Below the pieces are notes generated by a model that worked only from the letters and a program-made list of their open reading frames with translations, was not told where the DNA came from and did no database searches. Source: an uncultured Lachnospiraceae bacterium (GTDB lineage Bacteria > Bacillota > Clostridia > Lachnospirales > Lachnospiraceae). Taken from it: a stretch of DNA of 64,000 nucleotides. Shown in pieces: positions 6,103 to 14,636 of the stretch. The position numbers were made by a program, and so were the translations under genes. The stretch lies in NCBI GenBank assembly GCA_934401915.1, contig CAKRSV010000002.1:186001-250000 (forward strand). The letters run 5' to 3'. Every line of letters begins with the position of its first letter. Positions within the stretch are counted from its first letter, which is position 1.

Positions 6103-7191
6103 ATGAAGAAGGATCAGAATCTGGAGCTGATCGTGCGCCTTAGAAAAGAATTACATAACAACCCGGAGATGTCTATGAAAGAAGTAAAGACAAAACGGAT
6201 TTTAATGGATTTTATCAAAACGCGCACAAAGTCGCTGGAAATAGCAGATATGGGGTTATGGTTTTATGTCTTGAAAAAAGGAAAAGATCACAGTTCACCG
6301 ATAGCATTTCGTGCAGATTACGATGCCGTAACATGCGCAGACGGCTGTCCCAGACATCTGTGCGGACATGACGGGCACAGTGCGGTTCTGGCTGGTTTTT
6401 CCCTATGGCTGGATACCGCCCGGTTAGAAAAAGACGTATATCTGATCTTCCAGCCGGGAGAGGAAAACGGAATGGGTGCCGCGATATGTTCCGCGCTGAT
6501 AGAGGAGAAGAGCATAGCGGAAATCTATGGTTTTCATAATATTCCGGGTTACGCTTGTGGAGCGGTCATTCTCTTAAACCACACATTCGCCTGTGCGTCT
6601 ACCGGTCTTGAGATTAAGTTCTTAGGGAAACAATCCCACGCAGCGTATCCGGAAAATGGGGTGAATCCCGCAAACGCGATCGCGGAGATCATACGGAGCT
6701 TGAATGAAGCCATTCAAGAGAAGCACAAAGGAATTGTGTTAGGGACGGTGATCGGAATAGAAGCCGGAAGCCATTCTTATGGGGTGGCAGCCGGTGAGGG
6801 GACGATGCGGCTTACGCTGAGGGCGGAATATCAGGATGAGTACGATGCTTTTGTCGCTAAAATTGAAAAAAAGGCGGAAGAACTGGCATCGGACAGTGGT
6901 TTAGCTGTTGAAATATCGCGTATTGAGGAATTCCCGGCCACGATAAATGACAAAGAGTGTGTTGACCGGCTTCACAAAGCTGCCCAAAAAATGAACCGAA
7001 GGATTGTATATCCGGCTGAACCTTTTCGGTGGTCAGAGGATTTCGGATATTATTTGCAGAAAACCAGAGGAGCTTTTATGGGGATTGGCTGTGGAGTGGA
7101 TCACCCGGCGCTTCATACGATGGAATACGAGTTTGAAGATGAAATTATCGAGTCTGTGATAGAAATGTATAAGGGGATTGTGGAGGGGTGA
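6103..7191 (+). CDS. M20 family amidohydrolase/peptidase
   Basis: 362 residues, full length. The metal-site motif CGHDGHS (C87, H89, H92) and the acidic PGEENGMGA near residue 120 match the M20D subfamily, cytosolic di-metal enzymes that cleave N-acyl or peptide bonds of amino-acid conjugates. HNIPG around residue 148 and a C-terminal GIGCGVDHPALHT, providing another metal or substrate histidine, complete the set. A dimerisation lid is implied by the middle segment. GGAGG precedes ATG 6103. A strong terminator at 7213-7248 ends the unit. The substrate cannot be specified; N-acetyl amino acids or hippurate-like compounds are typical. Confidence 0.88.
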   Translation: MKKDQNLELIVRLRKELHNNPEMSMKEVKTKRILMDFIKTRTKSLEIADMGLWFYVLKKGKDHSSPIAFRADYDAVTCADGCPRHLCGHDGHSAVLAGFSLWLDTARLEKDVYLIFQPGEENGMGAAICSALIEEKSIAEIYGFHNIPGYACGAVILLNHTFACASTGLEIKFLGKQSHAAYPENGVNPANAIAEIIRSLNEAIQEKHKGIVLGTVIGIEAGSHSYGVAAGEGTMRLTLRAEYQDEYDAFVAKIEKKAEELASDSGLAVEISRIEEFPATINDKECVDRLHKAAQKMNRRIVYPAEPFRWSEDFGYYLQKTRGAFMGIGCGVDHPALHTMEYEFEDEIIESVIEMYKGIVEG

Positions 7192-7212
7192 AGATTATTA
7201 CGATATAACCGG

Positions 7213-7251
7213 AAAGTTGGCACATACACCTTCAAGTGTGCCAACTTTTTT
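7213..7251 (+). terminator. Intrinsic terminator of the M20 gene
   Basis: AAAGTTGGCACA 7213-7224 pairs perfectly with TGTGCCAACTTT 7237-7248 and is followed by a T-run. It is a 12-bp stem 22 bases after the amidohydrolase stop. Confidence 0.85.
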
Positions 7252-7332
7252 CATTCTATTGACATCGTTGCACAGGTGTGCCATTCTTGGTATGAAAGTT
7301 AGCCTGGACAAACCAAGCATGCGCAAAAAGCG

Positions 7333-7350
7333 TGTGCAGAAATGAGGATT
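7333..7350 (+). repeat. Leader motif copy 1, GYGCAGAAATGAGG
   Basis: TGTGCAGAAATGAGGATT stands just before the TetR gene at 7355. The same 18-base motif, with at most a few differences, stands before the genes at 24492 and 42272. The GAGG within it acts as a Shine-Dalgarno. Upstream, ATGCGCAAAAAGCG resembles ATACGCAAAAGCG at the second copy. Confidence 0.5.
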
Positions 7351-7354
7351 TACA

Positions 7355-7906
7355 ATGAAAGAATCGACATCCACCAAAGAGCTGATCCGTGATACGCTGC
7401 AAAAGCTGCTAGAGGAAAAGGATTACGCCGAGATTTCGATGAAGGAGATCGCGAAGCGTGCAAACGTAGGTCGGAGAACCTTGTATCGGTATTTTGGGAC
7501 AAAAGGCGATATTGTCAGGTTTATGGCAGATTCCGTCATGGATGAGTTTGCGGAAGCTCTGCTTTTGCAGGGAGCGGAAAATCTGGAGGAGACGACAGAC
7601 GTCTATTTTTCCTTCTGGGAGAAAAATGCGGAGGTGTTCCGTTGTCTGGACCGGAGCCATCTTTTATACTGCATCGAAGATCATCTTTCCGAGTATATCA
7701 TGCAGGTGGCGCTCAAGACCAAACTGAAAGACAGTGGTATGGAGGGCGGACAGATTTTTTCAGAGATACCGAAGGAAAGGCTGTATGATTTTTACTTTAA
7801 GATAGCAGGCTACTGGGAACTGACCAAACGGTGGATGCGGGAGGAAAACAGAAGTACGCCCGAGGAGATCAGCAGTCTGGTGGTAAAAATACTGACCGAG
7901 AGATAG
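7355..7906 (+). CDS. TetR/AcrR family transcriptional regulator
   Basis: 183 residues. The N-terminal TetR helix-turn-helix is clear: a DYAEISMKEIAKRANVGRRT stretch followed by LYRYFGTKGDIV at about residues 24-54. The C-terminal ligand-binding half is helical and of normal length. It is followed after 17 bases by a small membrane protein in the same direction (7924), the likely co-transcribed and co-regulated partner. The start at 7355 follows the GAAATGAGG leader motif shared with two distant genes in the window. The ligand is unknown. Confidence 0.88.
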   Translation: MKESTSTKELIRDTLQKLLEEKDYAEISMKEIAKRANVGRRTLYRYFGTKGDIVRFMADSVMDEFAEALLLQGAENLEETTDVYFSFWEKNAEVFRCLDRSHLLYCIEDHLSEYIMQVALKTKLKDSGMEGGQIFSEIPKERLYDFYFKIAGYWELTKRWMREENRSTPEEISSLVVKILTER

Positions 7907-7923
7907 ATGAGGAGGAGAAAAAG

Positions 7924-8433
7924 ATGAATATTGGAATAATTTTAGCAGAGACAGTGGTACTCGCCGTTTTATTTACGATCGCGGTGGTGGCAGGCAGTAA
8001 AAACCCGGTAGATACGGTCTATGATATGCCGGAGCCGATCGTAAACCGTTGTCTGGAGCTTGGATTGATCGATGAGAGCAAAAAGGCAGACAGCCCGCAG
8101 ACAAGAAGAAAGAAGCTTGCCGCGGCAATCGTGATCGCGCTTGTAATAGCAGTTACGCTTTTCTTTGTGAATCATGCACGCAATTTTTTGCAGGGTTTTC
8201 TGATTTCGTATCTGACCTGGCTGATTATCGACTGGTATGACTGTTTCGTCATAGACTGGATCTGGGTATGCCACAGCAAAAAGCTGATCATTCCGGGAAC
8301 CGAGGACCTGGTGGATTCCTATAAGGATTACCTTTTCCATTTTATTGGGAGTCTGAAGGGAATGGTGATCGGACTTCCGGTGTGTCTGCTTGTAGGCGTT
8401 ATGGTGCAGATTGTGGGATGGATAATAAGATAA
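7924..8433 (+). CDS. Integral membrane protein of unknown function
   Basis: 169 residues from ATG 7924, with GGAGGAG just upstream. Likely membrane segments: residues 3-23 (IGIILAETVVLAVLFTIAVV), about 62-80 (LAAAIVIALVIAVTLFFV), about 86-106 around FLQGFLISYLTWLIIDWY, and a C-terminal one (GMVIGLPVCLLVGVMVQIVG). A conserved-looking LIIDWYDCFVIDWIWVCHSK loop carries acidic and aromatic residues. No family is recognised with certainty. It follows the TetR gene closely and is probably the target of that regulator. Confidence 0.75.
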   Translation: MNIGIILAETVVLAVLFTIAVVAGSKNPVDTVYDMPEPIVNRCLELGLIDESKKADSPQTRRKKLAAAIVIALVIAVTLFFVNHARNFLQGFLISYLTWLIIDWYDCFVIDWIWVCHSKKLIIPGTEDLVDSYKDYLFHFIGSLKGMVIGLPVCLLVGVMVQIVGWIIR

Positions 8434-8547
8434 GGGGGTATTGTATTTTATCTAACAAGATTTAACGAAAGTGTGAATGAGCAAAGTAAATTTTGTAAGG
8501 AATGATAGTGGAAATAGTGTAAAAATAGTGAAAAAATAATGGAAAAG

Positions 8548-8592
8548 AGCCTTCCTTTTAGATATAATAATATTTGAAAGGAAGGCTTTTTC
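8548..8592 (+). terminator. Intrinsic terminator with TATAAT in its loop
   Basis: AGCCTTCCTTT 8548-8558 pairs perfectly with AAAGGAAGGCT 8577-8587, followed by a T-run. It ends transcription from the TetR/membrane-protein pair. The loop contains TATAAT (8563-8568), which could also serve as a -10 box. Confidence 0.75.
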
Positions 8593-8595
8593 TAT

Positions 8596-9053
8596 ATGAT
8601 TAAAGTGACTTTGACGAATGAGATTTTAAGATATATCACAGAAATTGAGCAAAACAGATATAAAGTATCGTCAGTAAAATTATCCCAGACAGTTATGAAT
8701 AGACTGCGCAAAAATTCAAAGAAAAAGAGTTCCTACGCTTCCAATAAAATTGAAGGAAACCCCTTGTCGGAAAAACAGGTGGATGAAGTCAAATGGGACT
8801 TCCTGCGCTGTATTATTCCGGGAGAGAGAATCCTCCCCATCCTGAAATCTGGATCAATTATTTCCTGAAAATGGTAATGTTATATTCTGGGAAAGTGTGT
8901 GACTTGCAGTTAGCTTCCGATGAAGAAAGTATTGCGGCAAGTTTATCGTTCCTAAAAGGGAAGGAAAAGGAATTATTGCACTTTTTGCTTTTGAACTATA
9001 AAAGAGAGTTCACGCCGATTGAAGTCAGCAGAGGATTCGCTCCTATCAATTAA
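8596..9053 (+). pseudogene. Fic-family protein, internally deleted
   Basis: The first frame (8596-8868) shows the Fic N-terminal region with the SSYASNKIEGNPLSEKQVDEV segment that precedes the Fic core. After that the frame is lost. A second frame (8793-9053) continues YYSGRENPPHPEIWINYFLKMV, the linker typical of the C-terminal side of Fic proteins, then part of a winged-helix segment, and stops early. The catalytic HPFxxGNGRxxR motif is missing altogether, so AMP-transfer activity is impossible. Internal deletion plus C-terminal truncation is the simplest explanation. Confidence 0.75.
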
Positions 9054-9109
9054 GCGAATTTACCAGAAATCATGAAAATGAAATCATAAAGGCTGTCGCA
9101 AATGAGTGA

Positions 9110-9161
9110 AAGCAATCAAAAAATCAATCGTATTTTTTTACGATTGATTTTTTGATTGCTT
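9110..9161. terminator. 23-bp perfect inverted repeat
   Basis: Bases 9110-9132 and 9139-9161 are exact reverse complements (starting AAGCAATCAAAAAATCAATC) around a T6 loop. It is unusually long and perfect for a terminator. It lies between the broken Fic gene and the AlbA_2 gene and may mark the edge of an inserted segment, or terminate in both directions. Confidence 0.65.
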
Positions 9162-9205
9162 TTGCGTATAATGGACACAATAAGATTGGAAAGGATATGA
9201 ATGGT

Positions 9206-10456
9206 ATGCGTGAAACAAGAACAGTAGAATTCAAGGAAATAATTACAAATACTTTTTTAAAAACAGTAAGTGCCTTTTCAAATTATGATGGAGGAGTCAT
9301 TCTTTTTGGAATCGATGACAATGGCAATGTCAAAGGGATAACAGATGTAAAGCAAGCCTGCCTGGATATCGAAAACAAAATTAACGACAGCATTTCACCG
9401 CAACCGGATTATACACTTGAAATACAGAGTGATAATACGATAAAACTTATTATAAAAAGTGGTGTCCAAAAACCATATTTATATAAATCAAAGGCATATA
9501 AGAGAAATGACACCGCAACGATAGAGGTAGATACCTTGGAGTTGGCAAGGCTCATTCTGGAAGGAAAAAATATAAGATTTGAAGAACTGCCATGTAAAGA
9601 TCAGGCGTTAACATTTGAGATTTTGCATCAAAAGTTAAAAGAAAGTATTCAAATTGAAACCTTTAATCAGGATACTTTAAAAACATTGAATTTATATGAT
9701 AATGAGAATGGATATAATAATGCAGCAGGGCTTCTGGCGGATAGAAATCATTTCCCCGGAATTGATATTGTAAAGTTTGGTGAAAATATCAGCATCATTC
9801 AAAAGAGAGCAACCTTTGAAAATATATCAATATTGGATGTGTATGATAAGACTATCGGGGTATTTGACGATTATTATCAATATGAAGTAATACGGGGGGC
9901 AGAACGGAAAAATATAGAGAAAATACCGAAGGCTGCTTTCCGGGAAGCAATCGCAAACGCTTTAATCCACAGAGTTTGGGATGTGGAATCCCAAATCAGG
10001 GTTCTGATGTTTGATGACAGAATAGAAATTATTTCCCCCGGAGGGTTACCATCTGGAATAACCGAAGAAGAATATTTATCTGGTAAAATTTCTGTTTTGA
10101 GGAATAGAAATCTTGCAAATGTATTTTACAGATTGGGATTTGTTGAGATTTTTGGGACTGGAATTACAAGAATAAAGCAACTCTATGAGGATGGATTAAG
10201 AAAACCGGATTTTGAAGTATCAGAAAATACGATCAAGATGATGCTTCCTGTTTTTGAGGAAAATCTGAATTTAACGGACGATGAAAAAACAGTATATAAA
10301 ATTTTAAGCAAGACCATGTTGAAGTCAATAAGTGAAATCGCACCATACGTATCTTTTGGCAAATCAAAGACTACGCAGTTATTGAAAGACATGAGTGAAA
10401 AGGGTGTTATAGCAGTTGAGGGTAAGGGAAGAGGCACGAAATATGTCATAAAATAG
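9206..10456 (+). CDS. AlbA_2 (Schlafen-type) ATP-binding transcriptional regulator
   Basis: About 416 residues. The N-terminal AlbA_2/AAA_4 domain shows ETRTVEFKE, then SAFSNYDGGVILFGIDDNG. The middle carries an HATPase_c_4-like region: FREAIANALIHRVW, IEIISPGGLPSGI and RNRNLANVFYRLGFVE followed by GTGITRI. The C-terminus (IAPYVSFGKSKTTQLLKDMS) is a winged helix. The family is often mislabelled RecG-like helicase; members are probably DNA-binding regulators, some linked to defence or mobile DNA. ATG 9206 was chosen because GGAAAGG stands 11 bases upstream; 9197 and 9152 are alternatives, the last inside the 23-bp hairpin. The stop codon abuts a 5'-truncated TetR gene in the same frame. Confidence 0.85.
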   Translation: MRETRTVEFKEIITNTFLKTVSAFSNYDGGVILFGIDDNGNVKGITDVKQACLDIENKINDSISPQPDYTLEIQSDNTIKLIIKSGVQKPYLYKSKAYKRNDTATIEVDTLELARLILEGKNIRFEELPCKDQALTFEILHQKLKESIQIETFNQDTLKTLNLYDNENGYNNAAGLLADRNHFPGIDIVKFGENISIIQKRATFENISILDVYDKTIGVFDDYYQYEVIRGAERKNIEKIPKAAFREAIANALIHRVWDVESQIRVLMFDDRIEIISPGGLPSGITEEEYLSGKISVLRNRNLANVFYRLGFVEIFGTGITRIKQLYEDGLRKPDFEVSENTIKMMLPVFEENLNLTDDEKTVYKILSKTMLKSISEIAPYVSFGKSKTTQLLKDMSEKGVIAVEGKGRGTKYVIK

Positions 10457-10933
10457 GATATCTGCGAAGCTACTGGGATGAGCAGAGGCGGATTGTATAG
10501 TCATTTTGGAAGTACAAAGGAAGTGTTTGAGGCAATTCTTGAAAAGATTAACCAAAAAGACGAAATGAATTTTCAGAGGGAAATGGAAGAGGGAATGTCA
10601 ACAGTTGCTATTCTTGACAGGGCATTGATGTTGATGTGGGATGAGATGGAACATGCAGAAGATTCGCTGTCGCTTGCGATGTATGAATATGCCTGTACTT
10701 GTTCTAACGATAGGATGAACCACTTTAATAAAGCTGGCGAGCAGAAATGGTCAGCTCTCATTGAATATGGTATTTCAAGAGATGAGTTCAATGCAGTGGA
10801 AACGGATGAGATTGTTAATGTAATTTTGTATGCTTACCAGGGAATTCGAATGTGGAGCCGGATTGTAAGAATGAACCCAAATGTATTTGATTCGATTGTA
10901 AATCATATTAGAAAGCAATTGGTAAAGGAGTAG
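10457..10933 (+). pseudogene. TetR-type regulator lacking the first half of its DNA-binding domain
   Basis: Immediately after the TAG of the AlbA_2 gene, and in the same frame, the sequence reads DICEATGMSRGGLYSHFGS, the recognition half of a TetR helix-turn-helix. The first 25 or so residues expected of the family are missing. The rest, including a normal ligand-binding half ending at 10933, is intact. ATG 10478 has no ribosome binding site. The join looks like a breakpoint where the 5' end was replaced by the AlbA_2 gene. Confidence 0.75.
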
Positions 10934-10960
10934 ATTATGATATTTGAATTAAAATGATCT

Positions 10961-10998
10961 AGAAGATAATTGGGTAAATATTAACCTAAATATCTTCT
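10961..10998. terminator. Hairpin after the TetR remnant
   Basis: AGAAGATA 10961-10968 pairs with TATCTTCT 10991-10998, with a further GGGT/AACC pairing inside. No T-run follows directly, so its action as a terminator is uncertain. The remainder of the 10934-11129 gap is AT-rich with no gene. Confidence 0.4.
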
Positions 10999-11129
10999 GG
11001 TTGGAAAACCCGGAGGCTGTTTTTTATTGCATTGGGCTTGCTACACATACTATTATGTGTTAAATTTAATTCAGAAAATTTTTATTCAAATCAATTTTAA
11101 TAAAAACAATTTTAATAAAGGAGGAATAT

Positions 11130-12554
11130 ATGTTTATCGGGCGGGAAAGAGAACTGGCATCCTTAAAGCAATTTTATGACAAAGACGGAACTGGAATGAC
11201 AGTTATATATGGTCGTAGACGTATAGGAAAGTCTACACTAATTACAGAATTTGTCAAAGATAAAAAGACTATATTTTATACAGCAACAAAGGTTGGAAAG
11301 AATAGAAACTTAGAACTTTTTTCCAGGCAGGTAGTGGATACGTTAATGCCAGGTGTGGAAGATATCAGTTTCCATACAACGGAGGCGGTTTTTGATTTTA
11401 TTGATAAAAACATTGGCAATGATAAGATAGTACTTGTAATAGACGAGCTTCCATATTGGGCAGAAAGGGACGAGGCTCTTTTATCAATATTACAGAAATA
11501 TATAGATACCATTTGGAATGATAAAAATTTAAAAATCATTTTGTGTGGTTCAGCACTAAATTTTATGGAAAAGAAAGTTCTTAGTGAGAAGAGCCCACTT
11601 TTTGGAAGAAGAGATTCACAAATCAAGCTGGAGGCATTTAATTATCTGGATGTAGCCCAATTTGTTCCGAATTATTCAAGTGAAGACAAAGCAATTTGCT
11701 ATGGCATTACCGGTGGTGTTGCAAAGTATTTGGCAATGATTGATTCGGCAAAAAGCATTGATGAAAATATTATAAGGCTATTTTTTCGTACAGATGGCTA
11801 TTTGTATGATGAAACCAGAAATTTGCTGACGCAGGAATTCTCTGATATATCTATAGTAAATAATATTGTAGAGCAGATTGCATCTGGAGAAAATACGCTT
11901 AACACTATCGCGGGAAAAATCGGAGAGAAAGAACCGACTGTATTGTATTCACTGGATAAGTTAATCAATGTTGGGCTTGTTGAAAAGAAAAAATGCATCA
12001 CAGACGAAAAGAATAAAAAGAAAACGCAGTATGTTTTGAAGGACTATATGTTTAAGTTTTGGTACGCGTTTATCCCAAAGGCTACCAGCGTGATTGAGAT
12101 GGGGCAGGGAGAGCTTTACTATCAGAAGGCAGTTAAGCCGGTTTTACATTCTTTTATGGGCTCTGTGTTTGAAGAAATGTGCAGATATTATACATTGAAG
12201 CAGGGAATAACAGGTGAATATGGATGTTTACTTACTTCTGTAGGTTCCTGGTGGGGAGTAGAAAATATTACAGATAAGAATGGTAATGTAAGGGCACAAT
12301 CTGCGGATATAGATGTTGTTGCTATATCGGATATAGACAAAAAGGCTGTCATCGGAGAATGTAAATTTAAGAATGAAAAGATAGATAAAAGTATTTATGA
12401 AACTCTGATCAGAAGAGGAAAGCTTATAGCAGCAAGGTATAAAGTCTCAAAATATATTTTCTTTTCATTATCCGGTTACACAGAATGGTTTCAAAATCTG
12501 AAAGATGAAGATGTTTTATTGCTTACATTAGAATCGCTTTATGTTTGTCCTTAA
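11130..12554 (+). CDS. Archaeal-type AAA ATPase with DUF234-like C-terminus
   Basis: 474 residues. It begins MFIGRERELASLKQFY, the standard start of this ATPase family. Walker A is GRRRIGKST near residue 30 and Walker B is VLVIDELPYW near residue 100. Sensor-like ILCGSALNFM and the GRRDSQIKLEAFN segment follow. A winged-helix region (LYSLDKLINVGLVEKKK) precedes a C-terminal nuclease-like DUF234 part with EMCRYY and DVVAISD-x-K plus IGECKFKN. That D/E-x-K pattern resembles PD-(D/E)xK nucleases. The role is unknown; such genes are frequent in mobile and defence regions. AAAGGAGGAA precedes ATG 11130. The gene is AT-rich. Confidence 0.85.
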   Translation: MFIGRERELASLKQFYDKDGTGMTVIYGRRRIGKSTLITEFVKDKKTIFYTATKVGKNRNLELFSRQVVDTLMPGVEDISFHTTEAVFDFIDKNIGNDKIVLVIDELPYWAERDEALLSILQKYIDTIWNDKNLKIILCGSALNFMEKKVLSEKSPLFGRRDSQIKLEAFNYLDVAQFVPNYSSEDKAICYGITGGVAKYLAMIDSAKSIDENIIRLFFRTDGYLYDETRNLLTQEFSDISIVNNIVEQIASGENTLNTIAGKIGEKEPTVLYSLDKLINVGLVEKKKCITDEKNKKKTQYVLKDYMFKFWYAFIPKATSVIEMGQGELYYQKAVKPVLHSFMGSVFEEMCRYYTLKQGITGEYGCLLTSVGSWWGVENITDKNGNVRAQSADIDVVAISDIDKKAVIGECKFKNEKIDKSIYETLIRRGKLIAARYKVSKYIFFSLSGYTEWFQNLKDEDVLLLTLESLYVCP

Positions 12555-12686
12555 CAGATTTCATAAAAAACAATCGTGATTAAATGAAAGTAAGTATAAA
12601 TTAACCGGATGCGGCAAATGAAAACACTCCGGTGAAAGAGGAAAAGATTATAAACAAAATCTATAGAAAATGGGGTATAAAAAGCA

Positions 12687-14060
12687 GTGGAACAACATGA
12701 GACAAAAAGAAGTTCATTTTCCGGGAAAATAGGATTTGTACTTTCGGCGGCAGGAGCTTCCGTAGGATTAGGTAATATCTGGAGATTTCCCTATCTGGCG
12801 GCAAAATACGGTGGTGGTATTTTCCTTGTCATTTATATAATTCTGGCATTGACATTTGGATATACAATGATAATAGCGGAAACGTCGTTAGGACGGATGA
12901 CCCGAAAAAGTCCTGTAGGAGCATATACTTTCTTTGGAAAATCAAAATGGATTTCAGCGGGAGGGTGGATAAATGCGATTATTCCAATCCTCATAGTGCC
13001 CTATTACTCAGTTATTGGTGGATGGGTAACAAAATATCTCATTGGTTATGTCACAGGGCAGACACAGGCTGTGGCGGTAGATGGATATTTTTCGGAATTC
13101 ATTTCTGACGGCGTTTCGACAGAGATTTACTTTGTCATATATGCAGTGATTGTATTAGCTGTTATTTATGCAGGTGTACAAAATGGAATTGAACGTGTTT
13201 CAAAGTTTATGATGCCGGTTCTTGTAATCTTATCGTTGATAATTACGGTATATTCCGTGACAAGACCGGGGGCTTTGGCAGGCATCAAGTATTTTCTGGT
13301 GCCCAATATCAGTCATTTTTCATGGATGACCGTTGTGACAGCTATGGGACAGATGTTTTATTCCCTTTCCATTGCAATGGGTATTTTGATTACCTTCGGT
13401 TCCTACATGAAAAGAGAAAATTCAATTGAGGAATCGACAAAGCAGGTTGAAATTTTTGATACTGCGATTGCTATGATGGCGGGACTTATGATTATTCCGG
13501 CAGTTTTTGCTTTTTCAGGTGGAGATGCAGAGACGCTTCAAGCAGGACCGGCCCTTATGTTTATTACTATTCCAAAGGTTTTTGCAAGTATGGGCTTTGG
13601 AACCTTTGCCGGAATTATGTTTTTCCTGCTGGTTCTTTTTGCGGCACTTACCAGTTCCATTGCATTGACAGAAAGTGCGGTTTCTACCTTTGAAGATGAA
13701 TTCAAATGGAGCAGGAAGAAATCTACCGTTGTTATCGGTGTGATTATGATAGCGGTTGGAAGTCTGTCAGCTTTGGGATATGGGCCGCTTGCTCATGTGA
13801 CAATAATTGGCATGCAGTTTCTGGACTTTTTTGATTTCCTGACAAATACGGTTATGATGCCAATTGCTGCGATAGCAACATGTCTGCTTGTATCAAAGGT
13901 CGTTGGAATCAAGAGTATTGAGGAAGAAGTGACTCATGAGGGAGGCGCATTTCGCAGAAAGAAAATATTCTGTTTTATGATTCAGTATTTGTGTCCGATT
14001 TTTGCAGGATTAATTCTGATCAGTTCTATCGCAAATGCGTTTGGATGGATTTCGATGTGA
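12687..14060 (+). CDS. Sodium-dependent amino-acid transporter (NSS/SNF family)
   Basis: 457 residues, with about 11 membrane segments as is usual for bacterial NSS proteins. The first helix carries the signature GLGNIWRFPYLAAKYGGG, which forms the sodium and substrate site. The family couples sodium entry to uptake of amino acids such as tryptophan, tyrosine or branched-chain residues. It is read from a GTG at 12687 with GGGGT upstream; no ATG is in frame nearby. The substrate cannot be decided. It sits in the AT-rich stretch between an ATPase and broken acetyltransferases, with no obvious partner. Confidence 0.9.
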   Translation: MEQHETKRSSFSGKIGFVLSAAGASVGLGNIWRFPYLAAKYGGGIFLVIYIILALTFGYTMIIAETSLGRMTRKSPVGAYTFFGKSKWISAGGWINAIIPILIVPYYSVIGGWVTKYLIGYVTGQTQAVAVDGYFSEFISDGVSTEIYFVIYAVIVLAVIYAGVQNGIERVSKFMMPVLVILSLIITVYSVTRPGALAGIKYFLVPNISHFSWMTVVTAMGQMFYSLSIAMGILITFGSYMKRENSIEESTKQVEIFDTAIAMMAGLMIIPAVFAFSGGDAETLQAGPALMFITIPKVFASMGFGTFAGIMFFLLVLFAALTSSIALTESAVSTFEDEFKWSRKKSTVVIGVIMIAVGSLSALGYGPLAHVTIIGMQFLDFFDFLTNTVMMPIAAIATCLLVSKVVGIKSIEEEVTHEGGAFRRKKIFCFMIQYLCPIFAGLILISSIANAFGWISM

Positions 14061-14129
14061 TTTTTAACAGGATGAAATATATGACATTAGCAAAAACTAA
14101 GAATATCGGACTTTACGGAGGTAAAAAAC

Positions 14130-14471
14130 ATGGAAAATAAATTGACATTCAGAAATGCGGAACGTAAAGATACCGGACTGATCCTTCAATTTATAAAAGA
14201 ACTGGCAGATTATGAAAAAATGTTAGATCAGGTAGTTGCGGACGAAGAGACTCTTGAAACATGGATTTTTGATAAGCAAAAAGCAGAGGTTATTTTTGCG
14301 TTGGAAGATGGTAAAGAAATCGGTTTTGCATTGTTTTTCCATAATTTCTCTACATTTCTTGGACGTGCCGGTATTTATCTGGAGGATTTGTATGTCAAGC
14401 CTGAGTGTCGTGGAAAAGGATATGGTAAGGCAATTCTGAGAAAGCTGGCATCCATTGCAGTAGGAGCATAG
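14130..14471 (+). pseudogene. GNAT acetyltransferase, C-terminally truncated
   Basis: 113 residues starting MENKLTFRNAERKDTGLILQ. This is the diamine-acetyltransferase-like branch, with the acetyl-CoA loop VKPECRGKGYGKAILRKLA. The frame then ends with AVGA. Full-length relatives have about 45 more residues, including the WNKPSIDFY tyrosine region, which is missing here. The start has a good GGAGG site, so a stable partial product is possible but unlikely to be active. Confidence 0.7.
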
Positions 14472-14478
14472 AAGGAAA

Positions 14479-14604
14479 ATGAAAGATATCATTGAATTTA
14501 AAAACAATATTTCGACCGAGGAATTTTGCAGATTAAGAGAAGCGGTCGGCTTTCAGAAGCTGCCCAATAATAAGTATGGACATGGTATGTTGATTGAATT
14601 ATAG
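14479..14604 (+). pseudogene. Second GNAT acetyltransferase fragment
   Basis: A 41-residue frame starting MKDIIEFKNNISTEEFCRLREAV and containing GFQKLPNNKY resembles the first 30 residues of another GNAT subfamily, in which an xxI-x-x-EE-x-x-LR start is common. It starts eight bases after the stop of the truncated GNAT and has AAGGAAA upstream. The rest of the gene is absent. Confidence 0.5.
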
Positions 14605-14636
14605 AAACTGTTATTTGCTCGGAAATGGGGATTAGA

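Noticed and set aside
7252-7300. TTGACA at about 7259 as promoter of the TetR gene
   Set aside because: No -10 box at 16-18 bases; the nearest TATGAA is more than 20 bases away.
12555-12686. Terminator ACCGGA/TCCGGT before the sodium symporter
   Set aside because: Only a 6-bp stem with a wide loop and no T-run; too weak to list.
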